Assembly: GCA_009767595.1 (NCBI GenBank)
Contig: VSDK01000792.1
Location: 144,487 to 208,486 of the forward strand
DNA from: Symbiodinium kawagutii
Taxonomy: Eukaryota > Sar > Dinophyceae > Suessiales > Symbiodiniaceae
Direction of reading: 5' to 3'
DNA length: 64,000 bases
A program made the position numbers and the translations under genes. The notes under the pieces are model-generated. The model saw only the letters and a list, made by a program, of their open reading frames with translations. It made no database searches and was not told where the DNA came from. This document shows, one piece after another, positions 59,301-62,939 of this stretch. Positions within the stretch are counted from its first letter, which is position 1. Each line of letters starts with the position of its first letter.

Positions 59301-62300
59301 CCTCCTTCGCCACAGCCCATCACCACGTTGACCTCTCAGCAGCAGCTGCTTCAGCTGCGGCCCGAAGGGCGACGCGAAGCTGGCGCCGCTCTCCACCCGG
59401 CGCTGCAGCTCTGCAGCGTCGCGCACGGCGGGGTGCCTCGCCGGCGATGGCGAGGCGGTTGAGGATGGTTGGAGCCTGGAGGATGGTGGTGATAGGGTTG
59501 GTTGGTGGTTGTTTTTGTGGTGAATTGAAGGTGAACTAATGGTTTTTTGGGTGTTTGAATAGGTTATGATAGGTTGAAGATGGGTGGTTCAATGATTGAA
59601 GCATTGTCGGTTGATGAATGGTTTGATGGTTGATGAGCGATTTGTGAGGTCTTAGTAGCTTACCAGTGGTTTATTTGGTGATGATTGATTGGTGATAAAA
59701 TTGTGAGTACCTGGCGGTCTTTTGATGATATCATTGATGGTTCATTCATGCTTGAATAATGCTTGAAAATGTTTCACAGCTTTGCCGAAATTCATTAAAT
59801 GCAAATCAAGACAGGTGCTTGCGGGAGTCTACGTATGATGCTTCGGAACCCTGCCAAAACACGGAAAATGGACAAGATTTTTTTTGGTCCTTTCGCTGTG
59901 GCATGCTCATACTTGCTTAACCCATTTCACCTGTCTTATTAAGTGGTGGTTGAGAGATACGTTCTTCTGGCTATTGGTATGCGCCGTACGTATACCCCAC
60001 ATTAGACTCAACATAGAGACCAAGAAATCAAAATCCCTGAGCATCTGAGCTCAAGTGGCAGATCATAGCAAATCAACACCCAAATGCTGGCCAGTGACAG
60101 CACGCTGTTCCCTTGCCCATCGCAAGCTTCTGCCATTGCTTTGGCGGTTTCCAAAGCCTGAGGTCGAGGGCGGTAACACAATAAATGGTGGATGGTCTAT
60201 TCGGTAACCATAGTCCCAAATGGTGGTCGAACATACTTGAACCAATTATGATCCACCTTAGTTCAACCAATGATGATTAAGCATGTTCAATCATCGGGTT
60301 GAGATTGAAGTAATAACAGCCAATCTCTTTGAATTAAACAAACAAAACATGCAACATGTTGATCTCCATCAGGCTGAAAAAATGTAACACATCTAGTTTC
60401 TGTTGTCTCGGTGATGGCATTTCGAAGTGCTTTCTATCCACTGGATAGTGGCCGATAGTGCTGCTGTCGGCCCTGAGCACCATGAAGCTGTCATCAGCAC
60501 CAATCATGCCATGGAAATTCCAATTCCGATTCTTCCCAAAGCCTCAGTAGACCTAAGTCACAGGCTGGGATGAGTCATGCAAATTTTGGAAGGAAAATCA
60601 CAATAATTTAGATAACAAGTCCAAGTTCACCATTCAAACATCAGTGTATAGTGTATAGCGGCAGATTACATACACAGAACTCCCTATGATTTCAAGTCAT
60701 GGTAAATCACAATCTATTTGTGGTGAAACCTGGGGTGGTTTTTTCAGAGCTGGATCTACCATTCTTTCCCAACTCAAATATTTAGAGGAGTACAGAGTGG
60801 TACGCCCTGGTCATAAGTTGCTTCAGATTCGCCACCTAAGTATAGCTATGTATAGCTATATCTTCTATAGATTAACTGGTAGTTACCCTGGTGAACTAAC
60901 CTAACTTAGCGATCCCTGGGGGCTACCATTCTGTAGGGTGACTCCAAGCGAATCTCCCGTTGCAGCACCAGTCCCGGCCTCGCGCTGAGAGAAATGCACC
61001 TGGGCAGGTGCTACGAAGCCAGGCGGTCATAGCATCCTCTTGGCTTCGCCATAGCAGGTCAACCAGCAAACATATGGGAGTTTCTCAAAATTGGGAGCCC
61101 CAAAAAATGGTTGGCTTATGACTAAAAATGGTTTGTAACTTGATGATTTGGGGGGTTCCCTATTTTGAGAAACACCCATATAGGTGATGGTCTACAACTG
61201 TAAGCTTTCGCCAAGGTACAGCCATGTAGGTTAACATGTAGTCATTGTCTATGGTTAACCATACAGCTGTACAATTGACAATGAAGATGCTTAAGCAGCA
61301 AACATATATATAGGTGATGCCTGACATAAAAGTGGAGGTGTTTAATCCACCAAACATGCACTACCTTTCAACCAGCCAGAAGCATGATTGGTGTATCCAC
61401 CTGTTCTTGATGAGTACCATTGCCAGTGAAAGTCTGTCATCAGCTACCATTGAATTTCTGAGTTCATACACCAAATATGTACCTCTACAACGGATGCCTG
61501 AACATGGGATGCCAAGGTGTCACAGTTCTGTCTCCAGCGGCTACTGCAACAGTCGTTGCGTTGTGCGTTTAGCCATCAAATTCACGTCTAAATGAACCAT
61601 TCATGGTAAATTTAAATCATTCTGAGCAACTAGTTGGTCTGAAAACTTTATTGGGACAGTTATGGAAAAGAAGAAGCCGGGTCATGTCATGGCAACGCTC
61701 CTCTATTGATATTTTCAGCCTGTAGGCCTCACAGGTAGCTACCGGCCAATGATGACCAACAAGGGTGGCGTTCACCATCAGTCAGAGGCAAATATACACC
61801 AGTCATGATGCTGTATCACGGATACCACTTCACTCTCAGAAAGTATCACCCACTGCAAAAATCAATCAGCAGAGTTAGTGTTTCGATGCTTCCTTCAGGC
61901 TAAGTTCACAACGGATCTCCAGTGGCTATGCCCTTCCCCAGCACACGGCAAGCCGCCACATAGATCGGTGCACGTCCCGTGGAGATCAACTCAGCAATAG
62001 AATCTGCCACGGACTTCCTCAGCTGATCGACAGGCTTCCCTTCAACCAGGACCGTTGTGCAAAAGTCCGCCGCTGTGACCAGCCTATAAGTGTCGCCTAG
62101 AACTGCGAACAATACCAACATATACCAAATGTATAGCATCTGTAAGGGTAACTTGTAACTATAGACACATATGAACTGAGATCAACCGTATAAGCTACAA
62201 TGTGTAACCTATAACCAATGAGTCTAACCAACCTTTAACAGGTTCGTCGTAGGTTTCTTGTGAACCTATAATCTCAAACCCGCTACATCGTTGGATTTGC

Positions 62301-62935
62301 CAATTTGTTGTGAGGCGTCTGATTCAAAATGCATGAACATATTTGACGTGTATTCCTGCATTCCAGTCCCCAAACATATCCCCCTCACCCAGAGAATCCA
62401 CGCTACAAGCCTCTATCTCCAGAAAATGTGGCTGATGCACTTGTTTGGCTGCTATGAGTCAAGTGGGGAGACTTTTGCTTTGACCCAGCTTCACATTTGA
62501 GGATTCCCGTTAAACGTTGCCATGAGGCCTAACCGCTTGTGAAGAACCACATTATTGTCATCTCCGGAAAAGCCCTTGTCCCCACTTTTGACCGGCTATA
62601 AACCATCATAATACCATCAACAATCATGATGATTAGCCATCATGACTAGCGTTACATGAAATATAATATGTATAGTATATACACATATATGTGAATCCTC
62701 CTAATCATCATCTACATGATATCAACTAATAGAAAGTGAGACATATTGGGACTTATCATGACTCATCATCCTTAAGCAATCTGGTTGCAAGCCACTGCTT
62801 ATCATCATGAACCACCAACTGACTAGTCCTCCAAAGCAGCCCAATCTTCACTGCCAGCGTCTCGCTGTAGGAGAAGTGCAACGGCACCGGTCGCTCTGTG
62901 GATGAAACCACCCGGAGAGGTCGCCCGGAACGCTC
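35139..62935 (-). CDS. SKI2-like DExH RNA helicase with DUF3516-type C-terminus (split gene, 5' end outside window)
   Basis: This entry is the span of a multi-exon gene; individual exons follow. Recognised in order are the post-motif-III linker ([10 protein letters not shown]), motif IV (IYV-VHFSQ), the HHAG segment ([18 protein letters not shown]), motif V ([13 protein letters not shown]), motif VI ([16 protein letters not shown]) and C-terminal blocks ([46 protein letters not shown]). These match, from memory, the SKI2-like helicases that carry DUF3516, known mostly from bacteria; the family is thought to unwind RNA using ATP. Motifs I, Ia, II and III are not in the window and should lie beyond base 64000. 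At least fifteen exons of 29-170 bases are separated by introns of 0.08 to about 3 kb. Several junctions are phase-perfect and some use GC or GA donors. The family call is firm; exact exon edges and the number of missing small exons are not settled. Whether exons below 35 kb belong to this gene is open. Confidence 0.88.
35305..35460. repeat. Palindromic element with TTAATCCTGGGT arms
   Basis: ACCCAGGATTAATACTGTAA at the left is mirrored by TTATTAATCCTGGGT at the right; inner arms TTGATTAATTGGGG and CCCCTATTAATCAA also pair. A relative is at 15960-16045 (TTGATTAATTGGGGGAGG and CAGGGGTTTATTGATCC). It lies in the intron just upstream of the 35.2-kb helicase exon. Confidence 0.65.
36298..36400. 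repeat. Family B element
   Basis: Left tip CTGCAAGGTGGGGCGTCAAC, interior ACTAGGGTAAGTGCCAGTTG. The other tip is not clear. Confidence 0.55.
36582..36655 (-). CDS. Helicase C-terminal exon (YLSDVYRAL)
   Basis: After acceptor GCCGCTCAG the minus strand reads [20 protein letters not shown] followed by QMKE. R-YLSD-Y-AL---VP is one of the most conserved DUF3516 strings. Using donor AAAGAG|GTGCCC (phase 0) the next exon continues as [16 protein letters not shown], and the spacing of 21 residues between VP and VDSSL equals what I recall for bacterial members. The frame continues past this donor ([15 protein letters not shown]), but that is probably intron. Confidence 0.88.
36885..37128 (-). CDS. 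GC-rich coding island with a frame switch
   Basis: The right part reads [20 protein letters not shown] and [17 protein letters not shown] in one minus frame. The left part reads [20 protein letters not shown] and [11 protein letters not shown] in another, starting after a good acceptor GGGTACAG at 36977. Only about 14 bases separate plausible donor and acceptor, too few for an intron. Either the two halves belong to different transcripts, or there is an indel or assembly error. It lies between the [11 protein letters not shown] and YLSDVYRAL exons but does not show the expected YGLARSEG block. Confidence 0.5.
37816..37913. repeat. Family A inverted-repeat element
   Basis: Left tip AGGTGGTTTCTCTAAATTGG, right tip CCCCCTGTGGCTTGAGAAG. 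Confidence 0.75.
38111..38169 (-). CDS. Candidate short exon ([20 protein letters not shown])
   Basis: Between acceptor AACATCAACAG and donor CCTGG|GTGGAC the minus strand reads [20 protein letters not shown]. The plus strand is also open ([16 protein letters not shown]). Not matched to the helicase. Confidence 0.4.
38212..38345 (+). repeat. (CAT)n/(CAG)n microsatellite region
   Basis: Imperfect CAT units with an embedded CAG stretch at about 38300-38320; open in several frames for that reason. Confidence 0.85.
39491..39575 (-). CDS. Helicase C-terminal exon ([11 protein letters not shown])
   Basis: A GC-rich island on the minus strand reads [20 protein letters not shown] followed by GVALELPL. 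The family signature here is (F/Y)-(D/E)-(F/Y)RR-HPWV------PKS. The acceptor chosen is GGCCCGGCCAG and the donor CTGG|GTAGCA. The same frame is open on both sides ([13 protein letters not shown] before, [18 protein letters not shown] after), so the true exon may be longer, up to 39415-39619. Confidence 0.78.
40884..40955 (-). CDS. Candidate exon ([15 protein letters not shown])
   Basis: After acceptor CACACACCGCAG the minus strand reads [20 protein letters not shown] followed by HLN, with a possible GC donor AACG|GCTGAG. Its starting phase fits the exon ending at 42923. A second minus frame ([20 protein letters not shown]) and a plus frame ([20 protein letters not shown]) are also open, so the reading is tentative. 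Confidence 0.4.
41151..41281 (-). CDS. Candidate exon ([20 protein letters not shown])
   Basis: Between acceptor CATCACTGTAAG and donor GCACC|GTACTA the minus strand reads [40 protein letters not shown] and VDAP. First codon positions are about 70% purine, a good coding sign. Not assigned to a family. Confidence 0.55.
41343..41436. repeat. Family A inverted-repeat element at an exon edge
   Basis: Right tip GGGGTCCACTATTTTGAGAA ending AACAACCAC. The left tip is diverged. A GTATGTGG donor of the minus-strand exon lies at the right tip. Confidence 0.68.
41441..41546 (-). CDS. Candidate exon abutting an inverted-repeat element
   Basis: The minus strand reads [20 protein letters not shown] followed by [13 protein letters not shown]. 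The donor GATG|GTATGTGG sits a few bases before the TGTTTCTCAAAA tip of a family A element at 41343-41436. Charged, low-complexity product; not assigned. The 5' edge is uncertain. Confidence 0.48.
41717..41827. repeat. Family A inverted-repeat element
   Basis: Left tip GATGGTTTCTCAAAACGGGG, right tip GATATTTTGAAAAACACC. Confidence 0.76.
42005..42355 (+). repeat. Diverged direct repeats about 300 bases apart
   Basis: GGGGATCATCGAACCCTAGT (near 42007) and GGGGACAATCGATCCAGAAT (near 42308) are each followed by GCCAAC-TC-AGGCTAGGAT and then a T/AACC string. Motif TTGGGATAACCC also recurs at 42070 and 42214. Probably a decayed duplicated element. Confidence 0.5.
42923..43013 (-). CDS. Helicase C-terminal exon ([13 protein letters not shown] helix)
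   Basis: Between acceptor GACGTCTCCAG and donor CACGCG|GTGGAT the minus strand reads [20 protein letters not shown] followed by [10 protein letters not shown]. It corresponds to the conserved helix LDVVS-VE--L-DP---L---- of DUF3516 proteins. It ends in phase 1 and joins in frame to the island at 40.9 kb. The plus strand is open too ([17 protein letters not shown] after CTGCCCAG), which is the main alternative. Confidence 0.7.
43446..43509 (-). CDS. Candidate exon ([20 protein letters not shown])
   Basis: After an acceptor ATTCCCCCGTTAG the minus strand reads [20 protein letters not shown] followed by QGSSSS and a stop near 43420. The donor could be TGGCCAG|GGTTCC or the frame may end here. 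Not assigned. Confidence 0.42.
43589..43741 (-). CDS. Candidate exon ([20 protein letters not shown])
   Basis: After acceptor CAACCAGCAG the minus strand reads [20 protein letters not shown] and [17 protein letters not shown]. First codon positions are strongly purine-rich. The 3' donor is not clear; the frame runs to a stop at 43589. The open frame also extends upstream past the acceptor to the N gap. Confidence 0.42.
   Translation of the reverse strand: MFQQHCLDDSLMAGEAVTMVMSPENKWMPHGNGRPTMVELLNASCKVMRS
43815..43825. other. Assembly gap (11 N)
   Basis: Eleven undetermined bases; adjacent GC-rich sequence may be the cause. Confidence 0.99.
43878..44390 (-). pseudogene. Coding-dense tract with several frame changes (possible element remnant)
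   Basis: The minus strand reads sensible protein in consecutive but different frames: [20 protein letters not shown] near 44380, [20 protein letters not shown] near 44200, then [20 protein letters not shown] and [20 protein letters not shown] down to 43881. One break falls at an eight-A run near 44280. Unlike other islands there are no convincing splice sites at the switches, so a decayed mobile-element gene or processed copy is the simplest reading. The 11-base N gap begins just to its left. No family is recognised. Confidence 0.4.
44402..44480. repeat. Inverted repeat (hairpin arms CATGAAAATGCTATCC)
   Basis: CCATGAAAATGCTATCC near 44408 is mirrored by GGATAGCATAGCATTTTCATGG near 44453. A 30-base loop separates them. 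Could be the tip of an element whose body is the coding-dense tract to the left. Confidence 0.65.
45295..45464 (-). CDS. Well-bounded acidic exon inside the helicase span
   Basis: 170 bases between acceptor CGTTATTGCAG and donor GAACCAG|GTAAAG read 56 codons on the minus strand, including [40 protein letters not shown] and QWNQ. Splice sites are textbook GT-AG and composition is clearly coding. I cannot place it in the DUF3516 fold; it may be a lineage-specific insertion or belong to a nested gene. Confidence 0.78.
45929..46063 (+). CDS. Candidate plus-strand exon
   Basis: The plus strand reads [20 protein letters not shown] and [20 protein letters not shown] up to donor ATGGCAG|GTGACT. Only composition and the donor support it; it opposes the surrounding gene. 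Confidence 0.28.
46172..46240 (-). CDS. Candidate short exon ([20 protein letters not shown])
   Basis: A GC-rich island reads [20 protein letters not shown] followed by STK on the minus strand after acceptor ATGAAG. First codon positions are purine-rich, as expected for coding DNA. The plus strand is also open ([18 protein letters not shown]). Not assigned to a family. Confidence 0.4.
46908..47003. repeat. Family B element abutting an exon
   Basis: Contains ACTAGGGCAACTACTAGGCA and ends GGGGGCCCACCCACCTTGTA. On the minus strand the end gives donor ACAAG|GTGGGTGG of the exon ending at 46999. Confidence 0.72.
46999..47122 (-). CDS. Candidate exon ending at a GTGGG...GGGCCC element
   Basis: The minus strand reads [20 protein letters not shown] followed by [21 protein letters not shown], and the donor CCTACAAG|GTGGGTGG is the tip of an inverted-repeat element. 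The segment is hydrophobic and aromatic-rich. Upstream the frame stays open for nine more codons to near 47149. I do not recognise it; it lies inside the helicase span on the coding strand. Confidence 0.6.
47123..47494 (-). CDS. Unrecognised 120-residue reading frame in helicase intron region
   Basis: The minus strand is open for about 125 codons with a balanced amino-acid content (for example [20 protein letters not shown] near the start and [18 protein letters not shown] near the end). Its 3' end overlaps, in another frame, the exon ending at 46999, so an intron or a frame break lies around 47115-47140. It could be an exon of the large gene, a separate gene or a transposon remnant. No family is recognised. 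Confidence 0.4.
47937..48069 (-). CDS. Basic helical exon, probably helicase C-terminal domain
   Basis: The minus strand reads [20 protein letters not shown], then [20 protein letters not shown] and EPRLG, between acceptor CTTTCAGCAG and donor CTTGG|GTACAG. GC content and third-position GC are high. The two helices with a W/Y-rich centre and an ARGM(R) turn resemble the arginine-rich helical block followed by AG(V/I) of DUF3516 proteins, but the match is loose. The exon itself is very well supported. Confidence 0.78.
48095..48232. repeat. Family C inverted-repeat element, near-complete
   Basis: Left tip ATATGGCTATGGGTCAATAT, right tip TTTTGACCCACAGCCATAT. The tips are inverted copies of each other over about 18 bases. 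It lies just 5' of the 48.0-kb exon on the minus strand. Confidence 0.78.
49228..49418 (-). CDS. Candidate exon ([20 protein letters not shown])
   Basis: After an acceptor GATACTTATTTACAG the minus strand reads [20 protein letters not shown] and [20 protein letters not shown], staying open to a stop at 49228. Composition is plausible for an AT-richer exon; no family match. Confidence 0.32.
49545..49621 (-). CDS. Candidate exon joined by an 83-base intron
   Basis: After a good acceptor GTCCCTTTGCAG the minus strand reads (Q)[20 protein letters not shown] followed by CYHEQ, up to a donor GAGCAG|GTATTG. The split codon with the preceding exon is CAA, keeping the frame. The product does not match the helicase family as I know it, so it may be an insertion or an alternative exon. 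If the donor is ignored, the frame runs to a TGA at 49488. Confidence 0.5.
49705..49794 (-). CDS. Helicase C-terminal exon ([14 protein letters not shown])
   Basis: The minus strand reads [20 protein letters not shown] followed by LTLGPEGLR, after acceptor GGCACAAG and before donor CGGC|GTGTCA. It corresponds to the M-L-VV stretch that follows the SQFR block in DUF3516 proteins. Its phase-1 end joins in frame with the next exon across an 83-base intron. The residues THxMV expected before LSVV are absent, so a small exon between 49.8 and 51.2 kb is likely. Confidence 0.72.
50009..50193 (+). CDS. Candidate plus-strand exon inside a helicase intron
   Basis: Between acceptor TATCGAAACAG and donor CTAGAG|GTGAGA the plus strand reads 61 codons, including [40 protein letters not shown] and [11 protein letters not shown]. 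Both splice sites are good and the phases are consistent. It opposes the helicase strand, so it would be a nested gene or chance. No family is recognised. Confidence 0.42.
51226..51295 (-). CDS. Helicase C-terminal exon (HWTDRTF...SQFR)
   Basis: The minus strand reads [20 protein letters not shown] followed by QFR after acceptor GGAACTACAAG. The family has a W-(S/T)--TF--L------L-S-F(R) block at this place, just after a basic linker. The likely donor is CGCT|GCTTGC (GC type). The plus strand is also open in two frames, but neither is recognisable. Confidence 0.72.
52342..52446 (-). CDS. Helicase exon, basic linker after motif VI (frame uncertain)
   Basis: This is a GC-rich island with a strong acceptor (CGTCTCAG) and a strong donor (CCAGG|GTGAGC) on the minus strand. 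All three frames are open. One begins [16 protein letters not shown], which resembles the basic segment after the APEH-type stretch in DUF3516 helicases. Another reads [11 protein letters not shown] and later [11 protein letters not shown]. The splice sites are convincing; the frame is not fixed because the neighbouring exon is unknown. Confidence 0.65.
53790..53836 (-). CDS. Helicase exon: second half of motif VI (GRAGRKGFD)
   Basis: The minus strand after acceptor CACCGCAAG reads [21 protein letters not shown](F/Y)D--G-VV is the universal continuation of motif VI in SKI2-like helicases. The 3' edge is uncertain: GT (GAGAT|GTAGTG) and GC (GTG|GCTGTT) donors both exist. The frame stays open for about 90 more codons with residues that do not resemble the family, so that part is probably intron. 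Confidence 0.88.
53926..54360 (-). CDS. Unrecognised 144-codon frame between helicase exons
   Basis: The frame lies in the intron between the two halves of motif VI. It includes [20 protein letters not shown] and [20 protein letters not shown]. It could be an intronic element gene or a chance frame; no splice sites or family evidence were found. Confidence 0.28.
   Translation of the reverse strand: MVDYQWRQYATVTPPNSYFSLESHGEVDDAWRVVVVSCKPVAFHVFPTLYRHDQTFYRSPIFPLLETNPVRLFPAELRKLSIAGSLYGFLNSSDCSEADMMINYCVAIMLAIILRSYPVLFILMRDQRNRTLQFQEICQPLKTS
54822..54935 (+). repeat. Cluster of CTTACGC motifs
   Basis: CTTACGC(G) occurs eight times in about 115 bases with irregular spacing (for example CACTTACGCG, GAGCTTACGCGGG, GGGCTTACGC). 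It lies in the helicase intron between the two halves of motif VI, a few tens of bases from the small 29-base exon. Not a simple tandem repeat. Confidence 0.7.
55008..55036 (-). CDS. Helicase exon: first half of motif VI (REFHQIAG)
   Basis: A 29-base exon on the minus strand reads (E)[10 protein letters not shown] after acceptor CACCAAG. The obvious GT donor (CGGCAG|GTGAGC, 17 bases on) would give [13 protein letters not shown], lacking the motif VI arginine. Ending the exon at GCAG|GAGCGG instead joins it to the exon near 53.8 kb as [16 protein letters not shown], a perfect motif VI. The donor is therefore GA, with AG at the 3' end, as in some dinoflagellate introns. Confidence 0.85.
55690..55735 (-). 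CDS. Helicase exon: short segment before motif VI
   Basis: 46 bases on the minus strand read [16 protein letters not shown] after a C-rich acceptor CACCCCCCAAG and before a GT donor ACGA|GTGCAG. Its phase-2 end joins exactly with the next exon to give [16 protein letters not shown]. The bacterial relatives have only a few residues between FDG and REFHQ, so this may be an extra loop. The upstream junction needs a phase-1 donor, which the motif V exon does not offer in its best reading. Confidence 0.62.
56891..57013 (-). CDS. Helicase exon: motif V ([13 protein letters not shown])
   Basis: 41 codons on the minus strand begin [20 protein letters not shown] and continue [21 protein letters not shown]. 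This is motif V plus the conserved FT-L-K(F/Y)DG strand of SKI2-like helicases. The acceptor is CCTCCATAG; the donor is probably GTGAAG|GTTGCG. Both phases are 0. The plus strand is also open here (starting near 56859), but the helicase match decides the strand. Confidence 0.95.
57722..57838. repeat. Family B element, diverged
   Basis: Carries TATAACTGGTAGAAATCACC and ends GGTTGGGGGCCTACTTTGCA, matching the GGGGGCCCAC-TT arm of other copies. Confidence 0.65.
57900..57964 (-). CDS. Helicase exon: GVHHAG segment
   Basis: 65 bases on the minus strand read [20 protein letters not shown] followed by Q. The string GVHHAG(L/M)LP-YR-LVEQL is diagnostic of SKI2-like helicases between motifs IV and V. 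The acceptor is CCCGTGCAG. The only donor giving a seamless join to the next exon is ACACAG|GCGCAG, a GC donor; the joined protein reads [14 protein letters not shown]. Confidence 0.92.
58010..58925. other. Strand-biased GATGGTTAATGGATGG intron filler
   Basis: About 900 bases of degenerate GATGGTTAATGGATGG units in one orientation, within the helicase intron between the pre-HHAG and HHAG exons. Confidence 0.7.
58926..59280. other. Opposite-orientation filler (AACCATTTATCAACCATT)
   Basis: The complement of the preceding tract: AACCATCATCAACCAT and ACCATTTATCAACC units. Together with 58010-58925 it forms a long imperfect inverted repeat. Confidence 0.65.
59333..59436 (-). CDS. Helicase exon: helix before the HHAG segment
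   Basis: A GC-rich island reads [20 protein letters not shown] followed by [14 protein letters not shown] on the minus strand, between acceptor GGCGAG and donor AGAG|GTCAAC. In DUF3516 helicases this position holds a helix, a short loop and then G-K-L-R-L--GIG before HHAG. The 104-base exon ends in phase 1 (G), and the next exon begins GT GTT, so the split codon is GGT and the protein reads [12 protein letters not shown]. This exact closure is strong support. Confidence 0.85.
60820..60940. repeat. Family B element at the motif IV exon
   Basis: Carries ATTAACTGGTAGTTACCCTG and ends GGGGGCTACCATTCTGTAGG. Its tip coincides with the donor region of the helicase exon ending at 60927. Confidence 0.65.
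60927..60999 (-). CDS. Helicase exon: motif IV (VHFSQ)
   Basis: The minus strand starts right after a pyrimidine-rich acceptor CCTGCCCAG and reads [19 protein letters not shown] followed by VTLQN. VHF(S/T)Q directly follows YV in the family and is part of motif IV of the second RecA domain. The donor is probably AATG|GTAGCC, which is the tip of an inverted-repeat element ending in GGGGGCTACCATTCTGTAG on the plus strand. The 73-base exon ends in phase 1 and does not close with the next exon, so the donor is uncertain or a microexon is missing. Confidence 0.8.
61076..61178. repeat. Family A inverted-repeat element in helicase intron
   Basis: Left tip GGGAGTTTCTCAAAATTGGG, right tip TTCCCTATTTTGAGAAACAC. 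It lies 77 bases upstream of the motif IV exon on the minus strand. Confidence 0.78.
61957..62039 (-). CDS. Helicase exon: helix before motif IV, ending IYV
   Basis: The minus strand reads [20 protein letters not shown] followed by GRAPIYV. It matches the family pattern of a helix, then TGxAPVYV. The acceptor is GTTGAAG. To give the expected YVVHF at the junction with the next exon, the donor must be GTG|GCGGCT (GC type); the GT donor three bases earlier gives YVHF. The frame is open further upstream ([14 protein letters not shown]), so the 5' edge is uncertain. Confidence 0.82.
62852..62935 (-). CDS. Helicase exon: linker after motif III ([10 protein letters not shown])
   Basis: The minus strand reads 28 codons, [19 protein letters not shown] followed by HFSYSETLA, after an acceptor CTTGCCAG and before a donor GCA|GTGAAG. 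The string RP-VVSS-ERPVPL-FSY is a hallmark of the segment joining the two RecA domains in DUF3516 helicases. The frame stays open past the donor, so the 3' edge could lie about 20 bases lower. It ends in phase 0, whereas the next exon found needs one base, so an edge is off or a small exon is missing. Confidence 0.85.
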
Positions 62936-62939
62936 CTGG

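Noticed and set aside
61314..61595. 93-codon plus-strand frame
   Set aside because: No splice edges or family resemblance; it lies in a helicase intron on the opposite strand.
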